64,000 bases of DNA, from the NCBI GenBank assembly GCA_900472925.1, contig UCJU01000027.1:1-64000 (forward strand), written 5' to 3'. Each line of letters opens with the position of its first letter. Within the stretch, counting starts at the first letter, position 1. A program made the position numbers and the translations under genes. This document shows positions 1-8,117 of this stretch, piece after piece. The notes below the pieces were generated by a model. It did not search any database. It saw nothing but the letters and a program-made list of their open reading frames with translations, and had not been told where the DNA came from. The stretch is from Hyphomicrobiales bacterium (GTDB taxonomy: Bacteria > Pseudomonadota > Alphaproteobacteria > Rhizobiales > Rhizobiaceae).

Positions 1-1094
1 CGCTTGGCCAGATCGTCGGCAGCAGAGCGGATCTCGTTGGCACCGGCATCGATCCCGCGGGCGTTTTCGGCCACACGGCTCAGCGCCGACTGCAGCTTTT
101 CGGCGGATGTGTTGAAGTTCTCACGGACAGCATCGAGATGGGCCGCGAATGGCTGGCTGATACGGTAGGACACATCGCCATCCGACATACGCGACAGAGC
201 ATCGGCAAGATTATCGACGGCAAAGCTAGTATCTGCCGCTTCCTTTGCCTTCTGCTCCTCGCGGGCGATCCGTTCCTTTTCGGACAGGCTGCGATTGGCT
301 TCGGTCTCCTGCTCTAGACGCAGACGCTCAATGGCATTGTTGCGGAACACAACCACGTTTTGCGCCATTTGGCCGATTTCGTCTTTCCGCTCCGCGCCCG
401 GAATTTCAAGGTCGATATTGCCGGATGCAAGCGATGACATGGAGCCGGTCATAACCTGAATGGGCCTGATAACGCCGCGCAGAACGATGAAGACGCAGGC
501 GACAGCACAGACGAGCGCAATTGCGCCCAGAACAATCAACGTCTGCTGGATGAAGGCCTTAAGCTCTTCGCCCGTCGTCATGCCGTCATGGGCTGCATCC
601 AGCTGAATCGCGATGAGTTTCGAAACGGCCTCACCCAACGGGTCAATGATGGCATAAAGCTTGCCATCGGCAAACTTGCCGATTTCTTCGATATCGCCAC
701 CTCGCAGAAGCGTGACGATACCCTCGATTTTCTCGTCCGCCGATTGGCGCATGCGCTGAAAATCATCAGCAAGGCGTTTTTCATCGTCGGCCATGTATGT
801 ATCGCTATAAGCGGCCCACGATTTATTGATATTCTCTTTGGCATCATGAATGCTTTGAATGCCCTGATCGATACTCAGCGAGCCACCGCTGACCTTGTGG
901 ACGGTATCCACGATCTTGACCGCATAATCATCTGAAATGGATTTGAGTTGAGCCATTGGTATGACCCGGTCAGCGACGACGCTGCGCAGCAATCTTGATT
1001 CTTCATTCAAAGCGTAAAAAGAGAATACCGACGTAATCGCAAGTATCGCGACAAGGAAAAATATGCACGACAGAAGTTTAGACCGAATAGACAT
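1..1094 (-). CDS. Methyl-accepting chemotaxis protein, 3' part beyond the window edge
   Basis: Partial reading frame of about 364 residues, beginning at the ATG complementary to 1092-1094 and running off the left edge. The N-terminus has a hydrophobic segment at about residues 8-28 (FFLVAILAITSVF). A periplasmic helical region follows, then a second membrane helix at about 185-210 and a HAMP-like linker (ASGNIDLEIPGAERKDEIGQ). After a charged coiled stretch comes the start of a methyl-accepting domain (NTSAEKLQSALSRVAENARG). This order is that of a classical transmembrane chemoreceptor working with CheA/CheW. The signalling hairpin tip lies outside the window, so its class cannot be set. The ligand is unknown. 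The gene faces away from the AT-rich spacer at 1095-1468, which should carry its promoter. Confidence 0.93.
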   Translation of the reverse strand, partial: MSIRSKLLSCIFFLVAILAITSVFSFYALNEESRLLRSVVADRVIPMAQLKSISDDYAVKIVDTVHKVSGGSLSIDQGIQSIHDAKENINKSWAAYSDTYMADDEKRLADDFQRMRQSADEKIEGIVTLLRGGDIEEIGKFADGKLYAIIDPLGEAVSKLIAIQLDAAHDGMTTGEELKAFIQQTLIVLGAIALVCAVACVFIVLRGVIRPIQVMTGSMSSLASGNIDLEIPGAERKDEIGQMAQNVVVFRNNAIERLRLEQETEANRSLSEKERIAREEQKAKEAADTSFAVDNLADALSRMSDGDVSYRISQPFAAHLDAVRENFNTSAEKLQSALSRVAENARGIDAGANEIRSAADDLAK

Positions 1095-1468
1095 GAAAAC
1101 CCTCTAGAGCGACCCATTGACCGCCAAATCACAAGCTATTCTGATACCGCACGGTAAAATCTAGAATAAGCATCAAAACAATGCTATTGAACAATTAATT
1201 AGATATGAAACTCGGCAATGTTGCTGAAAAATTAATCAAATTGCTCGCCGCGTGATCGGCCAAGATCGAACGCAAGAAAAAACACCAATCAAAAGATGAT
1301 TTATAGTGAAGCCAGGAGGCGAGTAAGCCAACTCTTGAGCGAAAAATATAAGGCAATACATCTTTGCGATAGATAAATAATTAGACTTCACGTTACGGAA
1401 GCTTGGGTAAAGTCAGAGTTTATTTTCGCAACATTCTCAGAAAATTCGATTTCAACAGGTCAAACGGT
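1095..1468. other. AT-rich spacer upstream of the chemoreceptor
   Basis: About 375 bases with no supportable gene. The stretch is visibly richer in A and T than the flanking coding DNA (for example around 1150-1250 and 1340-1450). It must hold the promoter of the minus-strand chemoreceptor, but I could not settle on a single -35/-10 pair. It borders the smc remnant, so it may lie at a rearrangement junction. Confidence 0.5.
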
Positions 1469-1591
1469 CTAGATCAACCGTTCAGCCATCTGTAAATGGG
1501 TAGAAACGAGCTGCTCGGCCATGGTGACGCCGAAGAGGCGGACCATGGTGATGACGACGCGCTTTTCTATGGAGGCTACCTTCTCCTCCAT
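1469..1591 (-). pseudogene. Degenerate duplicate of the smc 3' end (40-codon remnant)
   Basis: The minus-strand sequence here reads as a 40-codon frame from an ATG at 1591 to a TAG at 1469. It aligns with the last roughly 53 codons of the intact smc gene at 3173-3339. Shared blocks include RLFGVTMAEQ and LQMAERLI, and the DNA matches almost base for base around 1471-1492 versus 3183-3204. Relative to smc it lacks the THNP segment and the MD of ARMD, four residues after AEQ, and the final ETV. The internal gaps keep the frame. Only the extreme C-terminus is represented, without Walker B, so it cannot be a functional SMC. It has the same orientation as smc and lies about 1.6 kb past its stop. 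I call it a remnant of a duplication or rearrangement; expression as a micro-protein is possible but not shown. Confidence 0.8.
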
Positions 1592-1619
1592 GCGCGCGGA
1601 CCCTCGACTATAAAACCAA

Positions 1620-1647
1620 ATCCCCGCCGTAGTTCACGGCAGGAGAT
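1620..1647 (-). terminator. Intrinsic terminator after the 345-residue gene
   Basis: On the minus strand an 11-pair stem (one bulged T) with a 5-base loop GAACT is built from ATCTCC/GCCGT and ACGGC/GGGGAT. It is followed by TTGGTTTTA. It starts 24 bases past the stop codon at 1672. The plus strand also has a T run on its other side, so it could work in both directions. Confidence 0.75.
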
Positions 1648-1671
1648 TTTTTATGAAGCGGGCCGGTTTCT

Positions 1672-2709
1672 TTAAAACTCGGCAGAGATCGTGATTTCGA
1701 TCTGATGGTTCGTCTTGCCCGATTGACCCCAATTGCGCTTTGCCGCCACTTCCACCTTCAGGTTCTTCGGTCGCTCATAGACCACGCCGATTTCCGCGCT
1801 CCGCTCGTCGCCAGTGCGGGTGTAACGGCCGGAACCGCTGAAGTCGGATCCCGTGGGCTTATAGTTCGCCCCGATCGAGTGGCCGTTGACAGTGCCGGTC
1901 CTGCTGACATTGCCATCCACAGCCCATTGCCTGTCGGTTGACTTGTAGTCGGCCCCGAGCTGGCGCTTGAGCACGTCACCATTTTTCTGAACGATGCCCT
2001 GCACGCCAAAGCCGGTGTCTCCCGGACGGTATGCGGCATCCAGCGCCGTACTCACGACGCCGCCAGCCCTTTGGTAACTTGCCTTGCCGGTGAAGCCGTT
2101 ACCGCCCCCGCTCACGTTCAGTGCGCTGTTGACCACGTTCATGCGTTTGTCGAGCTCGACGCTACCATCGGCCTTGAGGGACGCCTTGTCGAAGCTCGTG
2201 TCGAAATAGAAGGTGGTGTGCTTGGACGCGAGATCGGTATAGACGCTCACATTCGGATTGATGCCATTGGTCTTCAACCCGATGACGGTTTTGCTTTTGG
2301 CATCCATCGTGATGAGCTTGCCGGGATTGGAAATATAATTTTCGAGCAATTTTTTCTGGGATGACGTGGGCTCGACAGGCTTTCCGGCAGGGTCGAATGC
2401 GCCCATCGCCGTATAATCGCGCGCGCCGACCCTGGAATTGATGGCATAGAGCATATAGCCGTCGCTGGTCATCCCGGCCACGCTCTGATGCTGGGTCCTG
2501 CGCAGATTATACTTCTCGTAGACGGAAAACGATTCGTCGATCACAGCGTCCAGTTCGCGACCGCTGAGAACGACCTTAGACTTGCCTTCGGAACCCGACA
2601 GATTCGGTGAGATGGACAATGGGATCGGCCGAAACACGGGGGGTGTGCTCTGTGCGTTCGTGTTTGCAGAGGCCTGGCCTGTCGGCCGCGTTACAGTGGG
2701 GAGTGCCAT
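1672..2709 (-). CDS. Uncharacterised 345-residue protein with beta-strand-repeat C-terminal half
   Basis: I do not recognise this protein. The ATG at 2709 has a good ribosome site (GGAAGG, 6 bases upstream). Residues 1-45 are rich in Pro, Ser, Thr and Asn and look disordered. There is no signal peptide, membrane helix or lipobox. Residues about 50-175 appear globular. From about residue 195 the sequence turns into alternating polar/hydrophobic strands with Gly-rich turns (GFTGKASYQRAGG, GHSIGANYKPTGSDFSGSG). It ends in the aromatic pattern ITISAEF with a terminal Phe, which resembles a beta-barrel or beta-solenoid. A terminal Phe fits outer-membrane proteins, but the missing Sec signal does not; a secreted effector or surface protein exported by another route is possible. 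It is a single gene with its own terminator, placed between the smc remnant and intact smc. Confidence 0.85.
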   Translation of the reverse strand: MALPTVTRPTGQASANTNAQSTPPVFRPIPLSISPNLSGSEGKSKVVLSGRELDAVIDESFSVYEKYNLRRTQHQSVAGMTSDGYMLYAINSRVGARDYTAMGAFDPAGKPVEPTSSQKKLLENYISNPGKLITMDAKSKTVIGLKTNGINPNVSVYTDLASKHTTFYFDTSFDKASLKADGSVELDKRMNVVNSALNVSGGGNGFTGKASYQRAGGVVSTALDAAYRPGDTGFGVQGIVQKNGDVLKRQLGADYKSTDRQWAVDGNVSRTGTVNGHSIGANYKPTGSDFSGSGRYTRTGDERSAEIGVVYERPKNLKVEVAAKRNWGQSGKTNHQIEITISAEF

Positions 2710-2901
2710 AATCTACCTTCCATGTATGGGCACTTGGCGACCGGTTCGGCTCCAGGTGGTCAACCTCCACCTTTCGCAGTTCCGATACCAGGTGCGGCTT
2801 TGAGGCTGTGGCGTTCAGCTCCCGCGAACCACCAGCCGGCCAACACATTCGTACATTTCCCACGCATCGATTTCCGGCAGGGAACGACAATCGATGAGAA
2901 T

Positions 2902-2921
2902 ATCTGGCCGAAGGGCCAGAT
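2902..2921. repeat. Perfect 8-bp hairpin palindrome
   Basis: ATCTGGCC (2902-2909), loop GAAG and GGCCAGAT (2914-2921) form a perfect stem, followed on the plus strand by TTTC. It lies about 190 bases upstream of the start of the 345-residue gene. It could be a plus-strand terminator left from a lost gene, or a protein-binding site. No plus-strand gene ends here. Confidence 0.5.
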
Positions 2922-3134
2922 TTTCATGGAATGGACACGGGATCCAACCGCATCCCGTAACCCGCTATGAAAATGCATTACAAAACGTCTGATTGCAATT
3001 ATCCGCCATCAATGCGGAGGAAAATGGCGCTCGGATGGCAAATTTCAAGTGTTGGCGAATCTTTTCCCGCATTGCAGATCGGCGGGAGAAAAGATGCCAT
3101 GACGTAACGGCTGGCAAAGAAACCGCGAGAAGCC

Positions 3135-3159
3135 AAAAAATCAGGCGTAGGAGTAGCCT
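3135..3159 (-). terminator. Weak intrinsic terminator after smc
   Basis: On the minus strand a short AGGC/GCCT stem (9-base loop) is followed by GA and a run of six T. It begins 14 bases past the smc stop. The stem is short, so efficiency is doubtful. Confidence 0.4.
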
Positions 3160-3172
3160 TCAGAGCTTCCCC

Positions 3173-6100
3173 TCAGACCGTCTCGATCAACCGTTCCGCC
3201 ATCTGTAAATCGACGGAAACGAGCTGCGAGACGCCCTGCTCGGCCATGGTGACACCGAACAGGCGATCCATACGGGCCATGGTTATGGGGTTGTGGGTAA
3301 TGATGACGAAACGCGTTTCGGTAGAGGCCGCCATCTCATCCATCAGGTTGCAATAACGCTCGACATTGTGGTCGTCCAACGGTGCGTCAACCTCGTCCAG
3401 CACGCAGATGGGCGCGGGGTTGGTCAGGAAGACCGCAAAGATCAGCGCCATCGCCGTCAACGCCTGTTCGCCGCCCGATAGCAGCGTCATGGTCTGTGGC
3501 TTTTTCCCAGGCGGGCGGGCGAGGATTTCGAGGCCCGCCTCCAGGGGATCGTCGGATTCGATCAGTTGCAGTTCAGCCGTACCGCCGCCGAAGAGGTGAG
3601 TAAAAAGCCGCTGGAACTGGGTGTTGACGACATCGAAGGCGGCAACCAGACGTTCGCGACCCTCGCGGTTGAGATTGTGGATGCCTGCGCGCAGCTTGCG
3701 CACCGCGTCGATAATGTCGTCGCGTTCCTTGATGAGGGCTGCCAGCTTTTCGGAAAGCTCTGCCTGCTCCTCATCGGCGCGCAGGTTGACGGCACCCAAC
3801 CGTTCCCGTTCGATCTTCAACCGATCCAGATCACGCTCGACATCGCGAACCTCCGGCATGGGCGCATCCACTGCCAGTCCCGTCAGCCGAAAGGCCATAT
3901 GCGGTTCGACATTCAGCGCTTCGCGGATGCGGTGTTCGCCTTCCTGACGTTTCTCGCGGGCCGACACGAGACGCTCTTCGGCGCGACCACGCTTTTCGCG
4001 GGCTTCGGCCAATGCCGACAGCGCGATGGTGGCTGCGCGGTCTGCCTCGCGCTGCAGGTTTTCCGCTTCAACAAGCTGGTCGGCGGCCTGCCGCCGGGCT
4101 TCTTCGGTCTTTTGCAATTGGGTCAGAAGATTGCGGCGCTTCTCATCGAATTCTTCCGGCGCGATATCGAGTTCGGCAAGCTCGTCGCGGGCTTCGTCTT
4201 CGCGTTCGCGCAGCGTGGCAATGTGGCCGCTGGCGCTCGCCGCACGCGCCAGCCATGTGGCACGTTCCTGCGCGATGGAATTGATACGGCGCTGGCGTGC
4301 CTCGGCCTCACGGTTCAGGCCTTCATGCTTGGCGCGCGCTTCGGCGACAAGGCTACGGTCAGTCGCGACCTCCAACTGGCTTTCGCGCAGGCGCAGATCG
4401 AGATCGGAGAGATCGACGGCATCTTCCAGCTCGATGCGGGCATTTTCTTCTTGAACGGCGATGTCTTCGATCTGGCCGCTGATCTGGTTGATCGCTTCTG
4501 AAACAACGTCGCGGCGGCGCAGCAGATCGCCGGAGGCGCGTTCGGCCATGGACAGTGCATCGCGTGCTTCGACCAATTGGCGGGAAGCAAGACGGCTGCG
4601 CTCCCGTGCATCGGCAAGCTGGCTTTCCACGAGGCGAATTTCGTCGGCGCTGGCAGCGAGCTGCTCTTCCGCCTCTTCCAAGGCGTAACGTGCCTCTTCA
4701 ACCTCGCCTTCCAGCTCGGCCAGACGGTTTTTCTGGGCAAGCCGAAGCGCCGCATTTCCGGGCGCATCAGCACTGGTGATGTGGCCATCCCAGCGCAACA
4801 GCGCACCATCCCTGGTGACGAGGCGCTGGCCGGGTTTCAGCAAAGGCATCAACCGTTTGGCGTCATCGACGTTTGAAACGATGCCCGTCTGGCGAAGCGT
4901 CCGCTTCAGCGCATCTGGTCCTGCGACATGCGCAAGCAGGGAGGACACGCCTTCCGGCAGCGCCGGGTCTGCGGCACCATCGCCATTGGCAGTCCAATAG
5001 GCAGGCGCGGCGGGGTCCAGCGGGCTTTCGAGATCATCGCCTAAGGCAGCGCCGAGGGCTGCTTCAAAGCCGCGATCCACCTTCAGCTCTTCAGCCACAG
5101 GCGTGAACGAACCGGACACGGCACCGGCGGCCAGCATTTTGGAAATGGTGCGCGCTTCGGTTTCCAGCGCGTTGAGACGGTTGCGCGCCGTGTCGACCGG
5201 GCCACGCGCCATGGCTTCCGCAGAGCGTGCATCGGCCACAGCCGACTCCGCTTCTTCCACCACGATCAGCGCGTCTTCGACCGTGATTTCGGCAGCCTCC
5301 ACGCTTTCGCGCTTTTCAGAAGGGTCCGGCAGGCCGGAGAGCTTTTCATCGATGTTTTCGATTTCGGCAGCAGCGTCCGATGCCTGACGGTCCAGCCGCG
5401 CTTTGCGATCCGCCAGATCTCGGATGGTGCGCTCGAGCTGGGTCCGGTTGGCTGAGGCTTCGGCGCGCCCGGCGGTCAGGGCTGCAAAGACACGCTCGCT
5501 CTCAGCCAGCTTGGCTGCGGCTTCCTCGAAAGCTTCCCGGGTTTCTTCGGAATAGCGGCCCGAATCGGCGAGAATCTCTAAAATTTCCGCTTCTTCCGAA
5601 TCAAGCCGGGCAAGGATTTCGGCATTGTCGGACACCATGCGCTCTTCGCGCTCGATATCCTCGCCCAGTTGCGCAAGACGGCGGGCAAGCTCATCGCGGC
5701 GGCGCAGGATACGGTTGGTTTCCTCATCCAGTTGCGTGCGGGCGATTTGCAGACGTTGCAGGGCGGCGGCGACCTTGGCTTCGTTTTCACGCAGTTCCGG
5801 CAGCTTGAAACTGGCAAGCCCTTGCGCCTTTGCCGCTTCCATCTGGGCCTGCGCCTTTTCGGCCACCAGATTGGTGGCCTGATTGAGCGCGCTTTCCGCC
5901 TCACCCTCAGCCTGCTTGGCCTCCACCCAGCGGATGTGCAGCAAGGTCGCCTCACGGGCGCGGATATCCGCCGACAGCATCTTGAAGCGGTTGGCCTGAC
6001 GGGCCTGACGTTTCAGGCTTTCGATCTGGCTTTCCAGCTGCGCCGTAACGTCCTCCAGCCGCTCCAGATTGGCCTCAGCGGCACGCAGGCGCAGTTCGGC

Positions 6101-6637
6101 CTCATGGCGACGTGAATGCAGGCCGGAAATGCCCGCCGCCTCTTCAAGCAACTGGCGACGTGCCTGCGGCTTGGCATTGATCAGTTCGCCAATACGCCCC
6201 TGCCCCACCATGGAGGGCGAGCGCGCGCCGGTGGAGGCATCGGCAAACAGAAGCTGCACATCCTTGGCACGGGCTTCCTTGCCGTTGATACGGTAGACGG
6301 AGCCGTTCTCACGCTCGATACGGCGCGTGACCTGAATTTCGTCGGCATCGTTGAAGGCTGCGGGGGCCGTGCGGTCGGAATTGTCGAGGTAGAGGCCGAC
6401 TTCGGCGGTGTTGCGGGCCGGGCGATTGCCGGAGCCGGAGAAGATCACGTCATCCATGCCGGATGCGCGCATGTTCTTGTAGGAGTTCTCGCCCATAACC
6501 CAGCGAAGCGCTTCGACAAGGTTCGACTTGCCGCAACCATTGGGACCGACGACGCCTGTCAGTCCCGGCTCGATGATGAATTCGGAGGGCTCGACAAAGG
6601 ATTTGAAGCCGAGAAGGCGCAGCTTGTTGAACTTCAT
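3173..6637 (-). CDS. smc: Chromosome segregation protein SMC
   Basis: A 1154-residue ATPase of the condensin core that acts on the nucleoid with ScpA and ScpB to compact and resolve replicated chromosomes. The Walker A motif GPNGCGKS is at residues 31-38. Long alanine/glutamate/arginine-rich coiled coils flank a hinge region at roughly 500-660. The C-terminal head carries the signature LSGGEQALTAMAL at about 1053 and the Walker B segment CVLDEVDAPLDDHN at about 1078-1090, then the H-loop ITHNP. All catalytic elements are present and length is normal for the family. It follows the DsbA-like gene on the same strand, but a strong terminator separates them. A decayed copy of its last 50 or so codons lies at 1469-1591. 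Confidence 0.98.
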   Translation of the reverse strand: MKFNKLRLLGFKSFVEPSEFIIEPGLTGVVGPNGCGKSNLVEALRWVMGENSYKNMRASGMDDVIFSGSGNRPARNTAEVGLYLDNSDRTAPAAFNDADEIQVTRRIERENGSVYRINGKEARAKDVQLLFADASTGARSPSMVGQGRIGELINAKPQARRQLLEEAAGISGLHSRRHEAELRLRAAEANLERLEDVTAQLESQIESLKRQARQANRFKMLSADIRAREATLLHIRWVEAKQAEGEAESALNQATNLVAEKAQAQMEAAKAQGLASFKLPELRENEAKVAAALQRLQIARTQLDEETNRILRRRDELARRLAQLGEDIEREERMVSDNAEILARLDSEEAEILEILADSGRYSEETREAFEEAAAKLAESERVFAALTAGRAEASANRTQLERTIRDLADRKARLDRQASDAAAEIENIDEKLSGLPDPSEKRESVEAAEITVEDALIVVEEAESAVADARSAEAMARGPVDTARNRLNALETEARTISKMLAAGAVSGSFTPVAEELKVDRGFEAALGAALGDDLESPLDPAAPAYWTANGDGAADPALPEGVSSLLAHVAGPDALKRTLRQTGIVSNVDDAKRLMPLLKPGQRLVTRDGALLRWDGHITSADAPGNAALRLAQKNRLAELEGEVEEARYALEEAEEQLAASADEIRLVESQLADARERSRLASRQLVEARDALSMAERASGDLLRRRDVVSEAINQISGQIEDIAVQEENARIELEDAVDLSDLDLRLRESQLEVATDRSLVAEARAKHEGLNREAEARQRRINSIAQERATWLARAASASGHIATLREREDEARDELAELDIAPEEFDEKRRNLLTQLQKTEEARRQAADQLVEAENLQREADRAATIALSALAEAREKRGRAEERLVSAREKRQEGEHRIREALNVEPHMAFRLTGLAVDAPMPEVRDVERDLDRLKIERERLGAVNLRADEEQAELSEKLAALIKERDDIIDAVRKLRAGIHNLNREGRERLVAAFDVVNTQFQRLFTHLFGGGTAELQLIESDDPLEAGLEILARPPGKKPQTMTLLSGGEQALTAMALIFAVFLTNPAPICVLDEVDAPLDDHNVERYCNLMDEMAASTETRFVIITHNPITMARMDRLFGVTMAEQGVSQLVSVDLQMAERLIETV

Positions 6638-6654
6638 GCTGACGCCTCAAAAAC

Positions 6655-6690
6655 AAAAAAAACGGGCGCACGGAAAAACCCGTCGCCCGT
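6655..6690 (-). terminator. Strong intrinsic terminator between the DsbA-like gene and smc
   Basis: Read on the minus strand, ACGGGCG...CGCCCGT plus an inner ACGG/CCGT pairing form a hairpin followed by eight T. It starts 20 bases after the stop at 6710 and ends 18 bases before the smc ATG. The smc promoter must therefore overlap or follow it, or some readthrough feeds smc. Confidence 0.85.
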
Positions 6691-6709
6691 TTTTGTCCGG
6701 TAACGTCTT

Positions 6710-7393
6710 TTAGAGAAGGCTGTCGACAAGAGCCGACATGTTTTCAACAGACATGTCTCCAGCGTAGCGCTTTCCGTTGATGATGAAGGTCGGGGTCGAG
6801 TTGACACCGAATTCCGTCGCACCGCGTTGCATCGTTGCGTTCACATCATCCAGAAGCTTCTGGTTCGTCAAGCAGGCCTCGAATGTCTCCTGTGAAAAAC
6901 CGGCCATTTTCGACATTTGCAGCAGGGCGGCGCGTGCGTCCTGCGCCGTTGCCCAGCTTTGCTGCTGTTTGAACAGCATGGAAACGAACGGATAGTACTG
7001 CTGTTCAGGTGCGCAACGGGCCAGCATGAAGGCGGCGGCGGCACGCGGATCGAACGGGAATTCGCGGATCACGAAATAGACCTTGCCCGTATCGATGTAC
7101 TTCTTCTTGATTTCATCGAATGTCGTGTTGTGGAAATGCGCGCAGTGCGGGCATGTCATGGACATGTATTCGACGATCTTCACAGGGGCATTCACGTCTC
7201 CGAGACCACGGTCTGGAAGCGGACCGGGCTTCATGACGGCGGCCATATCGACATCGCCGGAAGACTGCGGCAAATCCTGCGCAAGGGCGACACCAGGCGT
7301 CAATGCAAATGGCAAGGCGGCGGCAACGGCTGCAAGGGCGACACCACCAAGAAGGCTGCGACGGGTGATATTGAATTCGGGAAAATGCATCAA
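6710..7393 (-). CDS. DsbA-family periplasmic thiol:disulfide oxidoreductase
   Basis: 227 residues. The N-terminus has TRRSLLGG followed by an Ala-rich hydrophobic stretch ending near ALA-QD (residue 39), a signal sequence with a twin-arginine look. The thioredoxin-fold active site CPHC is at residues 81-84. The cis-Pro loop NSTPTFIING is near the C-terminus, separated by the helical insert of DsbA proteins. It should oxidise or isomerise cysteines of exported proteins. Many alphaproteobacteria have several such paralogues, so the exact class (DsbA, DsbG-like or ScsC-like) is not fixed. It lies 134 bases downstream of the DciA-like gene on the same strand and ends in a strong terminator. Confidence 0.93.
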   Translation of the reverse strand: MMHFPEFNITRRSLLGGVALAAVAAALPFALTPGVALAQDLPQSSGDVDMAAVMKPGPLPDRGLGDVNAPVKIVEYMSMTCPHCAHFHNTTFDEIKKKYIDTGKVYFVIREFPFDPRAAAAFMLARCAPEQQYYPFVSMLFKQQQSWATAQDARAALLQMSKMAGFSQETFEACLTNQKLLDDVNATMQRGATEFGVNSTPTFIINGKRYAGDMSVENMSALVDSLL

Positions 7394-7527
7394 GCACCTG
7401 TTTGTGAAAGACTGAAATTGTCTACAATTGCGATATAGCGGCCACCTGCTCAGAACAAGCGGCCATTTCTTTTCTTCTTGTCAAAGAATTGTGACCAGTC
7501 AAGGACAGTCTTGACGTAAACACTGCT

Positions 7528-8037
7528 TCAAATCGTCCGACCCGCTTTTCGCTTTTGCAAAACGGCGGTGCCAAGGCGCTCCACGGCCTTGCGCAGAGCC
7601 TCGCTTTCAATGCCGTCCATCATCCCTTCCAGGCGCTTGGCGGCCTCACCGCGCAAGGGCTGGGGCTTGGGGCGACGCTTCAATGTCTGCGACACCGGCT
7701 TCTGGACGATCCTGATCTGGCGTACTGCTGGAAAGCCGAAGAAACCGTTGATGCGGGCAATCAGCTCGCCCTGTGCATGGGTGAGAAACAGCGCGCGCGC
7801 GCCCTCGCAGGCGATGGTCAGCACGCCCGCCTGATATCCGCCACGGTCCGGCCCCTCGTCACGGCGTGGCCATGTGATCTTTTCCGGGCGTGTGCAATCG
7901 GCAAAATCGGCACCAGCTATTTCGTCCCACGAACCAAGCAACGAGGTGCTTATTCCCGCTCGTTTCGCCAGAACCGGATCGATGATGCCGTTTGCGATTT
8001 CGGCAATCTGGATAACGCCTTTGCGGGGCTTTTTCAT
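7528..8037 (-). CDS. DciA-like (DUF721) protein
   Basis: 169 residues from the ATG at 8037 (MKKPRKGVIQIAEI). An upstream in-frame start at 8223 exists but would overlap the divergent mutY by about 100 bases and adds low-quality sequence, so the shorter form is preferred. The N-terminal 110 residues match the DUF721 pattern: a helical start, the core SLLGSWDEIAG, the strand VLTIACEGARALFLTHAQGELIARIN and a C-terminal RIVQKP. A basic proline/arginine-rich tail follows. DUF721 defines DciA, the ancestral DnaB helicase loader of many bacteria that lack DnaC; assignment of that role here is by family. It is divergent from mutY. Confidence 0.82.
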   Translation of the reverse strand: MKKPRKGVIQIAEIANGIIDPVLAKRAGISTSLLGSWDEIAGADFADCTRPEKITWPRRDEGPDRGGYQAGVLTIACEGARALFLTHAQGELIARINGFFGFPAVRQIRIVQKPVSQTLKRRPKPQPLRGEAAKRLEGMMDGIESEALRKAVERLGTAVLQKRKAGRTI

Positions 8038-8117
8038 TGTTGACTCATGAACTGGTGGCTTGATCGACACTAACGGATGAACCAAGTATAGGCGCAATAC
8101 GAGGACCACGGCAAACC

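Larger units (their letters stand above)
2710..3172. other. Spacer between the unknown gene and smc
   Basis: About 460 bases without a supportable gene. Short open frames here have no recognisable product or good ribosome site. The stretch should hold the promoter of the minus-strand gene at 1672-2709, plus the weak smc terminator and the 8-bp palindrome listed separately. Confidence 0.5.

Noticed and set aside
2576-2890. Minus-strand open frame of 104 codons upstream of the 345-residue gene
   Set aside because: It overlaps the start of the better-supported gene, has no convincing ribosome site or recognisable composition, and reads as a frame shadow of spacer DNA.
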